64,000 nucleotides of DNA from Vibrio fluvialis. GTDB taxonomy: Bacteria > Pseudomonadota > Gammaproteobacteria > Enterobacterales > Vibrionaceae. Shown here piece by piece: positions 44,602-53,640 of the stretch. The DNA is taken from assembly GCF_900460245.1 (NCBI RefSeq), contig NZ_UHIP01000002.1:868001-932000 (forward strand), read 5' to 3'. Position numbers and translations under genes: made by a program. The notes beneath the pieces are model-generated. The model was given only the letters and a program-made list of their open reading frames with translations. It was not told the origin of the DNA and ran no database searches. The first letter of the stretch is position 1. Each line of letters opens with the position of its first letter.

Positions 44602-45993
44602 TCAGGCAGTGAGAGTGGGTGAGTCACCGTCATTGATGAGGTTGTTAATCCATCGTTTAGAGAAAATGCGTTGTGTGGTAAGAAAAATTTTTGCCCCTTC
44701 TTCCAGCCAAATAACCATCAACACCCAGTGCAACGGCCAGCCCAAGACTAAACCAGTGAAATAAGCGAGCGGGATACCAATGGCCCATTGACCGAACAGG
44801 TCGATGAAAATGCTGTAGCGAATATCGCCGCCGCTTTTCAGTACGCCGCCGATGCCAACCATGTTGAACACCCGCAGCACCATGCCAAACGCCATGACCA
44901 GGCAGACATTGAGTGCCATCGCTGAGTCTTCCAGCGGACTGTGGCTGATAAGCCAGGCAAGCCAAGGTTTGGCGAGATAGCACAACAGAGCGAGTAGCAA
45001 GGCCAGTGCGCAGCTGGTAAGCACATACCACCAGGCAGTACTTTCCACCCGTTGATAGTTCTGGGCGCCTATCTCGTTGCCCAAAATAATTGACGCGGCG
45101 ACGGCAAAGCCAAGGAATGCAGAAATCAGCACACTCTCTATTGGCGAAAGCAGGGAGATGATCGCCAGCTCCGAGACACCCAATTGACCGACAATCACGT
45201 TGTAGACCAGAATGCCCGCTGCCCAACCAGTGTCGTGCACGATCATTGGCCAAGCCACTTTGTAATAGCGTGCACGATGCTGAGGTGACTTTGCTTGTCG
45301 CCAGTTGTCGCGGGTCGGCAAGAGATGCGGGTAGCGACGGCGCAAGGCGTAAAAGAGCATTGCGGTTTGACATAGACGAGAAATGGATGTGCCAATCCCT
45401 GCTCCCAGCACGCCAAGCTCCGGAAAGCCAAACAGGCCGAAGATCAGCAGCGCATTAAGAATCGCGTTAATGATGATGGCGATGATGCTGACTCGCGTAG
45501 GCAGTGTCGCCTCGCCAACCGAGCGTAAAGCGCCTTCAACGGGGACTACCAATGCGGTGCAAAACAGGCTGGCGCCAGTGACCCATAGATAGTCTGTCGC
45601 CAGCGAGACGTATTGCGGATCGGATGCGATGACAGACACCACCGACTGCGGCGCAATCAGATACAGCATCATAAATGGCAAAGTAAACAGCAGCGCGACC
45701 ACCCAAGATTGCGCCAGAACACGGCGCACACCGTCGAGATTGCCCGCACCAAAATATTGTGAAGCCAGCACACTCACCGCACCGCTGGCACCTACGATGA
45801 CGATCAGATTGAAAAAGAAAATCCGGTTACCGACACCGACGGCGGCGGTCGCGGCTTCACCGAGCTGACTGACCATAAATATATCGACCACGCCCAACAG
45901 AGAAAACAGCATTGACTGCAGGGAGACAGGCACGCCGATTTGAATTAATTTTTGCCAGAACGGACGGTCCAGCTGACGAAAAGAGGCCATCAT
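44602..45993 (-). CDS. MATE-family efflux transporter
   Basis: The 463-residue protein has twelve hydrophobic segments and typical MATE phrases (IGVPVSLQSMLFSLLGVVDIFMVSQLG, GAAVSVLASQYFGAG-type loops, LSRLCQTAM). MATE pumps use Na+ or H+ to export drugs and metabolites. The frame is open from 46092, but MMASFRQLDRPFW at 45993 is the natural start. It is divergent from an AraC regulator 97 bp away, its likely controller. No clear ribosome-binding site is visible. Confidence 0.88.
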   Translation of the reverse strand: MMASFRQLDRPFWQKLIQIGVPVSLQSMLFSLLGVVDIFMVSQLGEAATAAVGVGNRIFFFNLIVIVGASGAVSVLASQYFGAGNLDGVRRVLAQSWVVALLFTLPFMMLYLIAPQSVVSVIASDPQYVSLATDYLWVTGASLFCTALVVPVEGALRSVGEATLPTRVSIIAIIINAILNALLIFGLFGFPELGVLGAGIGTSISRLCQTAMLFYALRRRYPHLLPTRDNWRQAKSPQHRARYYKVAWPMIVHDTGWAAGILVYNVIVGQLGVSELAIISLLSPIESVLISAFLGFAVAASIILGNEIGAQNYQRVESTAWWYVLTSCALALLLALLCYLAKPWLAWLISHSPLEDSAMALNVCLVMAFGMVLRVFNMVGIGGVLKSGGDIRYSIFIDLFGQWAIGIPLAYFTGLVLGWPLHWVLMVIWLEEGAKIFLTTQRIFSKRWINNLINDGDSPTLTA

Positions 45994-46090
45994 GGGTGAG
46001 ATCTCACTCGAAGGAATTAACGCTGCCAGTGTAGGGGCTGGGCGGATCTTTGTATTGTTCAATTCCCTCTCAAATGTTTGCCAAACTCTC

Positions 46091-46948
46091 ATGATTCAGG
46101 ATAAGCAGGAACATTACCGAATTTCCGACAAAACGACGCATCAGATCATCGATCAGGAACATGCACTGCATCTGGAACAGAGTGGCATCGTGCAGTGTGG
46201 CCTCGCGACGTGTCGCGAATCGTTCAGCGTGTATCGGAAATCTCCGGGCCAGCATATGTTGCTGTTTACGGTGAAAGGCAAAGGCTGGCTGCAAAGTGGG
46301 CAAGAGCGTTACGTATTGGAGCCCGGATCGCTGATCGTCGTCCCCGCGGGTTGTGAGAATGGCTTTGGTATCGAAGAGGAAGATTGGCAGCTGGCGTGGT
46401 TGTTTTTGACACCGCGTCACGAATGGCGATGTGTCGCCGGTACACACCTACAATACGATTTAACGCCAATCACCGACGTGATGTTTTCCTGTATTCAAAC
46501 GCTGGTACGCACCATGACACTGCCACCGGAATTAGGACAGCGTGTTGCGCAGCATGCGGTGGAACAAATTAATGATTTGCTCAGTTCACCTGCACCAAAC
46601 GCGCAATCACGCATGCACGTGCGTTTAAACCGTGCGTTTGAACAAGTACAAAAACAGCTGCATCGAGATTGGACGGTGGATCAAATTGCCGCTTTGGTGC
46701 CGTGCTCGGTACCACATCTGCATCGCTTAAGTCAGAGTTATTATCACCACAGCCCGAAAGCACATCTGACCCGCCTGCGTATGGAATATGCGGCACGATT
46801 GCTGGCTCGCTCAGACTGGTCGATACAACACATCGGCGAAATGGTGGGCTATGCAAACAGTGCTAATTTCAGTACCCGCTTTAAACGCTGGAGCGGTAAG
46901 ACACCGCGTGAACATCGGCACGATAAGAAAAACACATTTCTGTTGTGA
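46091..46948 (+). CDS. AraC-family transcriptional regulator
   Basis: The 285-residue protein has an N-terminal cupin-like arm (HMLLFTVKGKGWLQSGQERYVLEPGSLIVVPAG) and a C-terminal double HTH (WTVDQIAALVPCSVPHLHRLSQSYYHHSPKAHL, then SIQHIGEMVGYANSANFSTRFKRWSGKTPREHR). Such proteins usually sense a sugar or other small effector. The ATG at 46091 avoids overlap with the MATE start region. It probably controls the divergent MATE pump. Confidence 0.88.
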   Translation: MIQDKQEHYRISDKTTHQIIDQEHALHLEQSGIVQCGLATCRESFSVYRKSPGQHMLLFTVKGKGWLQSGQERYVLEPGSLIVVPAGCENGFGIEEEDWQLAWLFLTPRHEWRCVAGTHLQYDLTPITDVMFSCIQTLVRTMTLPPELGQRVAQHAVEQINDLLSSPAPNAQSRMHVRLNRAFEQVQKQLHRDWTVDQIAALVPCSVPHLHRLSQSYYHHSPKAHLTRLRMEYAARLLARSDWSIQHIGEMVGYANSANFSTRFKRWSGKTPREHRHDKKNTFLL

Positions 46949-47146
46949 ATCGTATGCAAAACAATATTGGTCAGTACGATATTTACATAGCTTGTTACAA
47001 ATGGAGATCTTGTCGTAAATCTCGCCGAATGATTTACTTATGCCTCCTAAGTAACAGAGGTTATTATCACTAATGGACGACCCCTTCAGGCGACCAATCC
47101 CATTCCTTTCTTCGTTTTACTCCGCTTCCTTGACTAAGGAGGCCAC

Positions 47147-47914
47147 ATGCTAGAACTATTACTACAACCGGAAACTTGGGCCATTTTTGCCACATTGTTG
47201 GCATTGGAAGTGGTGCTTGGTGTCGACAACGTTGTATTTATCTCCGTCTTGTGTGAACGCTTGCCGCAGCATCAGAGAGCGCTGGCGCGTAATTTGGGTA
47301 TTGCGCTGGCCGTGACCGCGCGTATCGGTTTGGTGTTTTCGATCAGCTGGGTGATGTCTCTCACCAGCCCTATTGTCACACTGTTGGGTAACGAGCTGTC
47401 AGGCCGTGACTTTATCCTGATTGGTGGCGGTGTATTCTTGTTCATTAAAGCCGCAAAAGAACTGTGGTCTTGGTTGACCCACGTCGAGCATCAGAAAAGC
47501 GCGAATGTCAGTGCCGGACTGACCGTTGTACTGCTACAAATTGTCGCAGTTGACGCGGTATTTTCTATGGACTCGGTGATCACCGCTGTCGGTTTGACCA
47601 ACGATATCCCAGTGATGGTGGCAGCGATTCTGGTGTCGGCGGTGATCATGATCCTGACCGCGGCCAAGATTAACGCGTTAGTCAGCCGTTACCCTGGTTT
47701 CAAAACGCTGGCGCTGTTGTTCCTGGTACTGCTGGGCGGCTTGCTGATGGCTGAAGGTGTTGAATGGCACATCAACAAAGGCTATGTCTACTTCGCGATG
47801 GCGTTTGGCCTGGTAATGGAGCTGTGTCATATCCAGTGGAAGAAAAAGCAGTCGTTAACGATAAAACGTGCTCGTCCACTGCATCTGGATAGACGTCATC
47901 CGATTCTGCGTTAA
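47147..47914 (+). CDS. TerC-family membrane protein (YgdQ-like)
   Basis: The 255-residue protein has seven hydrophobic segments with the TerC/Alx motifs EVVLGVDNVVFISVL and VDAVFSMDSVITAVG, whose acidic residues are thought to bind metal. Members export Mn2+ or are tied to tellurium resistance. TAAGGAGG precedes the ATG. A GTAAAT-N11-ATTTAC inverted repeat lies upstream at 47015-47037. No yybP-ykoY riboswitch core is visible in the leader. Confidence 0.88.
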   Translation: MLELLLQPETWAIFATLLALEVVLGVDNVVFISVLCERLPQHQRALARNLGIALAVTARIGLVFSISWVMSLTSPIVTLLGNELSGRDFILIGGGVFLFIKAAKELWSWLTHVEHQKSANVSAGLTVVLLQIVAVDAVFSMDSVITAVGLTNDIPVMVAAILVSAVIMILTAAKINALVSRYPGFKTLALLFLVLLGGLLMAEGVEWHINKGYVYFAMAFGLVMELCHIQWKKKQSLTIKRARPLHLDRRHPILR

Positions 47915-47930
47915 TTCGGCATGAACAAAG

Positions 47931-47954
47931 AAAGGGGAAGCGATGGCTTCCCCT
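47931..47954. terminator. Bidirectional terminator
   Basis: AAGGGGAAGC/GCTTCCCCTT hairpin with a GATG loop between TerC and the convergent AraC/GyrI gene. Confidence 0.85.
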
Positions 47955-47979
47955 TAATGTTTCCGGACGATGCGTGTAT

Positions 47980-48879
47980 TTAACGAATCGCGGTGCAGAA
48001 GCTGACGTCAGCAACGCCAGTTTCTGGATTGCATTCATGGTAGAGCTCAAAGCAGGGACGATCGTCAGAATCGAGCCCTTGTTCCACCACTTTTTCCATC
48101 AACTCATCCCAATACAGAACATACTGCGATTTGTCGGTTACTGTGCGGCGAATGGTTGCGTATTTGCCCCCAGAAAACTCGGTGTACTCAATGTGAGCGG
48201 GTACTTCTGTACCTGATGGAACCAGCAGGCAGATGTCCGTACGGCATTTGTCAGCGGGTGTCAGTTCCGGATTGTCGTGATAAATGAAAATAGAGGTGTG
48301 GTGCGCCAGTCCCGCTGGCCCCGCCCAACCATATAAACTGCCCACGGCGGGCTCGTAGTTTTCGCCATACGGTCCGGTTACGCGTACAAATGCCAAACCG
48401 CTCGGTTCGAAAGTCTGTAGATCCATTTGGTGACTCCTTGTTATCAACGTCTGGTGATTATAGGCAGCCTCTGATTCTGAATCGTGTCCATACTTGCGCA
48501 GCATGTGTCCTATCTTGCTGTTTTGTAGCAGCAGAGTAAACGCCTCCAGATTATCGCATTCGCGAACCTGACTCGCTGTCAGGCCAAAATGTTGCTTGAA
48601 CGCTTTGGCAAAGGCTTGCGAACTGGAAAATCCCATCGATAACGCAACATCGACCACCGACAGTTTTTTATAAAACAGATGGTTGGCGGCCTTTTCCATT
48701 CTCAAACGACGTAAATAGTCGTTGAGCGTTTCGCCCATTACCGCTTTGAAAATACGATGAAAATGGTAAGGAGAGAGGTAAGCCATGCGCGCAACTTCTT
48801 CCAGATTAAACGGTTGATCGAAGTTGGTTTCGAGAAAGCGAATGACGGGTAATAAGCGTTTGTGGTAGTCCGTTTTCAT
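47980..48879 (-). CDS. AraC-family regulator with GyrI-like effector domain
   Basis: The 299-residue protein has an N-terminal double HTH (FNLEEVARMAYLSPYHFHRIFKAVMGETLNDYLRRLRME, then VVDVALSMGFSSSQAFAKAFKQHFG) and a C-terminal GyrI/SbmC-like ligand-binding domain (FEPSGLAFVRVTGPYGENYE ... ELYHECNPE). This is the Rob/BmrR-type arrangement for sensing small hydrophobic compounds. The ATG at 48879 is preferred to the GTG at 48885. The gene lies just downstream of the Qrr RNA on the same strand but beyond the RNA's terminator. Confidence 0.9.
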   Translation of the reverse strand: MKTDYHKRLLPVIRFLETNFDQPFNLEEVARMAYLSPYHFHRIFKAVMGETLNDYLRRLRMEKAANHLFYKKLSVVDVALSMGFSSSQAFAKAFKQHFGLTASQVRECDNLEAFTLLLQNSKIGHMLRKYGHDSESEAAYNHQTLITRSHQMDLQTFEPSGLAFVRVTGPYGENYEPAVGSLYGWAGPAGLAHHTSIFIYHDNPELTPADKCRTDICLLVPSGTEVPAHIEYTEFSGGKYATIRRTVTDKSQYVLYWDELMEKVVEQGLDSDDRPCFELYHECNPETGVADVSFCTAIR

Positions 48880-48985
48880 GGGCACACATCTGTGAACGTT
48901 GACGTGGTCACTTTACTGCGGAAATCAAAGAGGTAAAGCGCGGTGTCGAGAAGTGTGCAATGACTCTCAACTGCGTATGGCAGAT

Positions 48986-49093
48986 AAAAAAAGAGCCAAT
49001 CGTAATAATCACGATTGGCCGATATAGATTGTGAACAAAATGCATTCACTAACAACGTCAGTTGGCTAGGTGACCCTCGGCTTAATAAGGGTC
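48986..49093 (-). ncRNA. qrr: Qrr quorum-regulatory sRNA
   Basis: On the minus strand the sequence from about 49093 starts GACCCTTATTAAGCCGAGGG, folds into the first Qrr stem, and continues with the highly conserved core that pairs with luxR/hapR and aphA mRNAs (GCCAACTGACGTTGTTAGTG at 49043-49062). It ends in a GCCAATCGT/ACGATTGGC terminator with a seven-base T-tract. The length of about 108 nt is right for Qrr. A sigma-54 promoter and a LuxO-type site lie upstream, as expected. At low cell density phospho-LuxO would activate it. Which numbered Qrr it is cannot be decided here. Confidence 0.95.
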
Positions 49094-49104
49094 GACTAAT
49101 ATAA

Positions 49105-49121
49105 TGCAGTATATGTGCCAA
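49105..49121 (-). promoter_or_regulatory. Sigma-54 promoter of qrr
   Basis: On the minus strand TTGGCAC-N5-CTGCA fits the -24/-12 consensus (TGGCAC-N5-TTGCA), 12-13 bp upstream of the proposed start at 49093. Confidence 0.88.
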
Positions 49122-49192
49122 GTTTTAGAGCACTGTTTTGACTATATCTTGCGCGTTTTTCTCTGCTTTTGGCACTATTTCAGCCGTAACTG

Positions 49193-49211
49193 TTGCATTC
49201 TGCGAATGCAA
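49193..49211. promoter_or_regulatory. LuxO-type binding site
   Basis: TTGCATTC-TGC-GAATGCAA is a perfect palindrome containing the LuxO half-site TTGCA/TGCAA pattern, about 100-118 bp upstream of the qrr start. Confidence 0.7.
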
Positions 49212-49454
49212 ATTGCGAAATCCATTCAAATTGCTAGTGACAGCCTTGTTATTTATCCAGTCTGACATGTCATTGTAAGTAAATTGTCATTTTAATTACA
49301 CATCTAAATATATTGTCTATTTGGGTGTACTGTTGTTTACTATCTTAACTTATTGATAAAAAATAAATTTATGAGTTTTCTGTAATATTTTGTCGAGTTT
49401 AGGGGTTGAAATATTCATTTGAGCTGTTAGTTTATAAAAGGAATTTGTTTAGAG

Positions 49455-49465
49455 TTCAAATTGAA
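49455..49465. promoter_or_regulatory. Palindrome just upstream of ectA, possible repressor operator
   Basis: TTCAA-A-TTGAA lies 5 bp before the ectA ATG at 49471. Ectoine operons in vibrios are repressed by the MarR-type CosR; a site overlapping the leader would fit, but the exact CosR motif is not certain to me. The rest of 49212-49454 is very AT-rich and holds the ect promoter region without a clear -35/-10 pair. Confidence 0.35.
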
Positions 49466-49470
49466 TTGAT

Positions 49471-50037
49471 ATGTGGCCGACAATGATTACAGCAGCACCA
49501 TGGGTTGCATACCCAGAAATTATGCACAACGCTCAGGAAGAGTGGTCGTTCCGAATTCCAAGCCGAACGGATGGCAAACGCGTACATGAATTGGTATCGC
49601 AATGTTCACCGTTGGATGAGAATTCTGCCTACTGTAACTTCCTGCAATCTACACACTTTCAAAGTACTTGCGTGGTCGCCGAACGTAATGGCGACATGGT
49701 GGGGTTCGTCTCAGCCTATCGCAAGCCGGATAAGCCAAACGAGCTGTTTGTTTGGCAGGTCGCTGTGCATGAAAGCGCACGCGGAATGGGTCTGGCTTTC
49801 CATATGCTGAACGAACTGTTGACCCGCGATGACCTGGCCGACATTGACGTGCTGGAAACCACGATTACCCGAGACAACAATGGCTCTTGGAGCTTGTTTA
49901 AAAAATTGGATCGTGCCCACGGTGAACAGGGTGAAGTGTCGACGTTTCTTGATGAAACCCGCCATTTTGATGGCGAGCACGACACCGAATACCTGTACCG
50001 AATTCCTCTTAATCCACGAACTAACCGAAAAGGATAA
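49471..50037 (+). CDS. ectA: Diaminobutyrate acetyltransferase
   Basis: The 188-residue GNAT protein matches EctA: WSFRIPSRTDGKRVHELVSQC start, FVSAYRKPDKPNELFVWQVAVHESARGMGLAFHML acetyl-CoA motif and TRDNNGSWSLFKKL. It acetylates L-2,4-diaminobutyrate in ectoine synthesis. The ATG at 49471 is used; an ATG at 49483 (MITAAPWV) is an equally good start, and neither has a strong ribosome-binding site. It is the first gene of ectA-ectB-ectC-ask. Confidence 0.95.
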   Translation: MWPTMITAAPWVAYPEIMHNAQEEWSFRIPSRTDGKRVHELVSQCSPLDENSAYCNFLQSTHFQSTCVVAERNGDMVGFVSAYRKPDKPNELFVWQVAVHESARGMGLAFHMLNELLTRDDLADIDVLETTITRDNNGSWSLFKKLDRAHGEQGEVSTFLDETRHFDGEHDTEYLYRIPLNPRTNRKG

Positions 50038-50048
50038 ATCCCATCGTT

Positions 50049-51314
50049 ATGGATATCTTTAAAAAGAAAGAATCAAACGTTCAATCTTATGCCAACCATT
50101 TCCCTGTGGTGTTTTCCACCGCCAAAGGAAGCTGGCTGTATACCAAAGATGGTGATGCTTACCTCGATTTTCTGGCGGGCGCTGGCTCGCTGAACTATGG
50201 CCATAACAACGCCATTTTTAAACAAGCGCTGCTTGAGTACATCGACAAAGATGGCATCACGCACGGCCTGGATATGCATTCGGAAGCGAAAGCGGAATTC
50301 CTGCGTGCTTTGCAAACCTACATCTTTGAACCTCGCGACTTGAATTACAAAGTGCAGTTCACAGGCCCAACAGGCACTAACGCCGTTGAAGCGGCGATGA
50401 AGCTGGCACGCAAAGTCACCGGGCGCAGCAATATTGTTGCCTTCACGAATGGTTTTCACGGCTGCTCATACGGCGCTCTTGCGGCGACGGGGAACCAGCA
50501 TCATCGTGGTGGCGCGGGGCTTGGCCTTTCGGGCGTCACGCGTCTGCCGTACGACGGCTACGCTGATATTGATGGCCTTGTTTTATTTGAGACCATGCTG
50601 AGCGACAACTCGTCAGGTCTGGATAAGCCAGCGGCGGTTCTGGTTGAAACGGTGCAAGGTGAAGGCGGTCTGAACGCGGCATCCAATGAGTGGTTGCAAC
50701 GCCTGAGCAAAATCTGTAAAGCACATGGCGTACTGGTGATTGTTGATGACATTCAGGCTGGCTGTGGCCGTACGGGCACCTTCTTCAGCTTTGAACCTGC
50801 CGGCATTGAACCCGACATCGTCACGCTGTCGAAATCGATCGGCGGATACGGACTGCCTTTGGCCGTGGTGCTCTTTAAGCCAGAGTTGGATCAGTGGAAA
50901 CCGGGCGAGCACAACGGCACTTTCCGTGGCAACAACCACGCCTTTGTCACCGCAGCCAAAGCGCTGGAAACCTATTGGGCAAACGATGATTTTGCTCAGC
51001 ACATTCAACTGCGAGCTCAGCAGGTGACCCGCACCATCCAAACGTCGCTGCGCCGCTTCCCTGAATTATTCTCACGCCTGAAAGGGCGAGGCTTGATGCA
51101 GGGTATCGAGTGCCAAAGTGGTGAGGTGGCTGAAAAAATTGCCCGCGAATGTTTCCGTTTGGGAATGGTGATTGAAACCGCCGGCCCAAATGATGAAGTG
51201 GTGAAGTTTTTCTGTCCGCTGACCATCAGTGAAGCCGAGCTGGAACAAGGCCTGGAGATTTTCGAACGCGCGGTGGAAAACATCGCACCTCAATTCATTA
51301 AAAAAGCCTCATAA
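50049..51314 (+). CDS. ectB: Diaminobutyrate-2-oxoglutarate transaminase
   Basis: The 421-residue PLP-dependent class III aminotransferase has GPTGTNAVEAAMKLARKVTG, FTNGFHGCSYGALAATGN, VLVIVDDIQAGCGRTGTFFSF and the PLP-lysine segment TLSKSIGGYGLPLAVVL. EctB makes L-2,4-diaminobutyrate from aspartate semialdehyde and glutamate, the first committed step of ectoine synthesis. It starts 11 bp after ectA. Confidence 0.97.
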   Translation: MDIFKKKESNVQSYANHFPVVFSTAKGSWLYTKDGDAYLDFLAGAGSLNYGHNNAIFKQALLEYIDKDGITHGLDMHSEAKAEFLRALQTYIFEPRDLNYKVQFTGPTGTNAVEAAMKLARKVTGRSNIVAFTNGFHGCSYGALAATGNQHHRGGAGLGLSGVTRLPYDGYADIDGLVLFETMLSDNSSGLDKPAAVLVETVQGEGGLNAASNEWLQRLSKICKAHGVLVIVDDIQAGCGRTGTFFSFEPAGIEPDIVTLSKSIGGYGLPLAVVLFKPELDQWKPGEHNGTFRGNNHAFVTAAKALETYWANDDFAQHIQLRAQQVTRTIQTSLRRFPELFSRLKGRGLMQGIECQSGEVAEKIARECFRLGMVIETAGPNDEVVKFFCPLTISEAELEQGLEIFERAVENIAPQFIKKAS

Positions 51315-51323
51315 GGAAGAGTC

Positions 51324-51716
51324 ATGATCGTAAGAACCCTGGATGAATGTCGCCAAAGTGAACGCCGTATCGTTGCTGAAACCGGAACTTGGGAAAGTGT
51401 CCGTATGTTGCTCAAAGACGATCAGATGGGCTTTTCATTCCACATCACGACCATCTACAAAGGCACTGAAACCCACATTCACTACCAAAATCATCTGGAA
51501 TCGGTCTACTGCATGTCCGGTGAGGGCGAAATTGCCGTGGTTGGTGGTGAAACTTACCCGATTAAGCCGGGAACGCTCTACATCCTGGATAAACACGATG
51601 AACATTACCTGCGCGCCTACGATGGCGCCGATATGGTCATGGCGTGCGTGTTCAATCCACCGCTGACAGGGGCGGAAGTGCACGATGAAAACGGCGTCTA
51701 TCCCATCGCCGATTAG
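51324..51716 (+). CDS. ectC: Ectoine synthase
   Basis: The 130-residue cupin protein starts [27 protein letters not shown] and has the EctC motifs [22 protein letters not shown] and [11 protein letters not shown]. It closes the ring of N-acetyl-diaminobutyrate to ectoine. AAGGAAG precedes the ATG, 9 bp after ectB. The product is a compatible solute, so the operon should be induced by high salt. Confidence 0.97.
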   Translation: MIVRTLDECRQSERRIVAETGTWESVRMLLKDDQMGFSFHITTIYKGTETHIHYQNHLESVYCMSGEGEIAVVGGETYPIKPGTLYILDKHDEHYLRAYDGADMVMACVFNPPLTGAEVHDENGVYPIAD

Positions 51717-51730
51717 TGCTGGCTGAATGA

Positions 51731-51754
51731 GGTTGCGGACATGACGCCGCAACC
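51731..51754 (+). other. Hairpin between ectC and ask
   Basis: GGTTGCGG/CCGCAACC stem without a long T-tract. It may attenuate or process the transcript so that ask is made at a lower level than ectABC. Confidence 0.5.
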
Positions 51755-51799
51755 TTACTTGAGCGACACCCTGTAAATTCAACATAACGAGGAGACCCC

Positions 51800-53236
51800 A
51801 TGTCTTACACCGTAGAAAAGATCGGTGGTACTTCCATGACTGCGTTTGACGCGGTCCTTGATAATATTCTGCTTAAACCGAGTAATCCGTATGACCGCGT
51901 ATTTGTTGTCTCGGCCTATTCGGGCATGACCGATGCCCTGCTGGAGTGCAAACGCACCGGCAAGCCTGGCATCTATCAAATGATCGCGAAACGCGACGAC
52001 AGTTGGACGGATGCAATGTACGAGCTGGAACAGCGTATGTTGCTGACTAATGAAAACTTATTTGCCGATCCCATGAGCCGGATTCGCGCCGATAAGTTCA
52101 TTCGTTCCCGCATTTCTGAAGCGGTGAACTGCATCAACAATATTCTTGAAACCTGCCAGTACGGGCAGTTTTCGCTGCGTCATTATTTGCCTCAGATCCG
52201 CGAATTTCTCTCTTCGATTGGCGAAGCGCACAGCGCGTATAACACGACACTAAAACTGAAAACGCTAGGCATTAACGCCCGTTTTGTTGACCTGTCGGGT
52301 TGGAACGAAGGCACTCGGGGCAATCTAGATGAGGTAATTCTGCGCGCTTTTGAAGAGATAGATGTCTCGACGGAGCTGCCGATCGTGACGGGTTATGCCT
52401 ACTGCGACGAAGGCCTGATGAAAACCTATGATCGTGGGTACAGCGAGATGACGTTCAGCCGCATTGCCGCGCTGACCCATGCTGATCAGGCGATCATTCA
52501 CAAAGAGTATCATCTCAGCTCAGCCGATCCGCGCGTTGTGGGGCCGGAGAAAGTGCGCCCAATGGGGCTGACCAACTTCGATGTGGCCGATCAACTGGCC
52601 AACCTTGGCATGGAAGCAATCCACCCCAATGCGGCGGCGGGTCTGCGCAATCAGGAGATTGAACTGCGGGTGAAAAATACGTTTGAGCCGGACCATGCGG
52701 GCACGCTGATCTCCAATCATCATCAGCCTGAAGATAACAAGGTCGAGATCATTGCCGGGCGCAACAAGGTATTTGCGCTGCACATGTTTGATCAGAGCAT
52801 GGTCGGCAAAGTGGATAATGTGAGCTATGACCTGATGGAAATCATTGCCGAAGCCAAAGTGCATCTGGTTGGAAAAGAGATGAATGCCAACTCGATGACC
52901 TATTTCCTCAGCGGTTCCAGCGATAACCTCAACCAGCTGCTGTATAAAGCGGAGAAACGTTATCCGAATGCGTCGATTTCCGGAAAAATGGTGGCGTTGA
53001 TTTCAGCCATTGGTGCGAACATCAACACCAACCAAGCTTTGGCGCGCGGTATGCACGCCTTGGCGGAACTGAATGTGAATCCGATGGCGGCACACTCTTC
53101 AATGCGTAATGTCAATGTGCAATTTGTGGTTGAAGACAGCGATTACAACAGTGCGATTTGCGCACTGCACGAAGCGCTAATTAGTGAGAAAACTCGCCAA
53201 AGCGCGGCGAACGCCAAACCGGTTAAAGCCGCATAA
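51800..53236 (+). CDS. ask: Ectoine-specific aspartate kinase
   Basis: The 478-residue protein is an aspartokinase (VEKIGGTSMTAFDAVLDNIL and VSAYSGMTDALLECKR start, GYSEMTFSRIAALTHADQAIIHKEYHLSSADPR) with C-terminal ACT domains. It belongs to the Ask_Ect group, found downstream of ectABC, which feeds aspartyl phosphate into ectoine synthesis and escapes normal feedback control by Lys/Thr. GAGGAG precedes the ATG. It is the last gene of the operon. Confidence 0.94.
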   Translation: MSYTVEKIGGTSMTAFDAVLDNILLKPSNPYDRVFVVSAYSGMTDALLECKRTGKPGIYQMIAKRDDSWTDAMYELEQRMLLTNENLFADPMSRIRADKFIRSRISEAVNCINNILETCQYGQFSLRHYLPQIREFLSSIGEAHSAYNTTLKLKTLGINARFVDLSGWNEGTRGNLDEVILRAFEEIDVSTELPIVTGYAYCDEGLMKTYDRGYSEMTFSRIAALTHADQAIIHKEYHLSSADPRVVGPEKVRPMGLTNFDVADQLANLGMEAIHPNAAAGLRNQEIELRVKNTFEPDHAGTLISNHHQPEDNKVEIIAGRNKVFALHMFDQSMVGKVDNVSYDLMEIIAEAKVHLVGKEMNANSMTYFLSGSSDNLNQLLYKAEKRYPNASISGKMVALISAIGANINTNQALARGMHALAELNVNPMAAHSSMRNVNVQFVVEDSDYNSAICALHEALISEKTRQSAANAKPVKAA

Positions 53237-53260
53237 GATTGCATCTTCAAGCTAAAAATA

Positions 53261-53292
53261 AAGCCGCCGCAGACAATCTCTGCAGCGGCTTT
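53261..53292 (+). terminator. Terminator after ect operon
   Basis: AAGCCGC and CGCAGA pair with TCTGC and AGCGGCTTTT to form a hairpin ending in Ts, 25 bp past the ask stop. Confidence 0.85.
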
Positions 53293-53319
53293 TCTTATTC
53301 TTATCGTGTTCAGTGATAC

Positions 53320-53418
53320 TTAGCTGTTTACCGCCAGGTAAAGAACCAGAAACGAAAAACCAAAGCTGATGGTGGCGGCGCAAGTTAGGTAAAACAGGTA
53401 GGCTTGTTTAAAGCTCAT
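53320..53418 (-). CDS. 32-residue small membrane protein
   Basis: This frame is short but well formed: GAGGAAG lies 7 bases before the ATG at 53418, and it encodes MSFKQAYLFYLTCAATISFG and then FSFLVLYLAVNS, a single hydrophobic helix with a basic start. It stops at TAA 53320. It lies alone between ask and the HAD gene on the opposite strand. I know no family for it. Its features are those of a membrane-inserted micropeptide. Confidence 0.6.
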   Translation of the reverse strand: MSFKQAYLFYLTCAATISFGFSFLVLYLAVNS

Positions 53419-53640
53419 AATGACACTTCCTCAAATAAATCTGCTGACAAACTAAACATTTTTTAAGTTTATTACAAATATTTTTGAGTTTTAATTGAGA
53501 GTTCAATAAATATCAACGAATTAGTGGCTTGGTCGTCAGACGCTCGGCCGAAGGTATTCTGACAGCAAACTGAATAAGCCGCGACGGAATATGGTAGGAT
53601 GAGCGGGCCCACGCATTTTGAATCTACGAGTCTTCACTTT

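Noticed and set aside
46949..47146. Possible yybP-ykoY manganese riboswitch before TerC
   Set aside because: TerC/Alx genes often carry one, but none of the conserved loop sequences of that aptamer is visible in the 198-bp leader.
48876..49121. An 81-codon minus-strand frame overlapping the Qrr gene
   Set aside because: The region is explained by the Qrr RNA and its terminator, and the frame reads through both.
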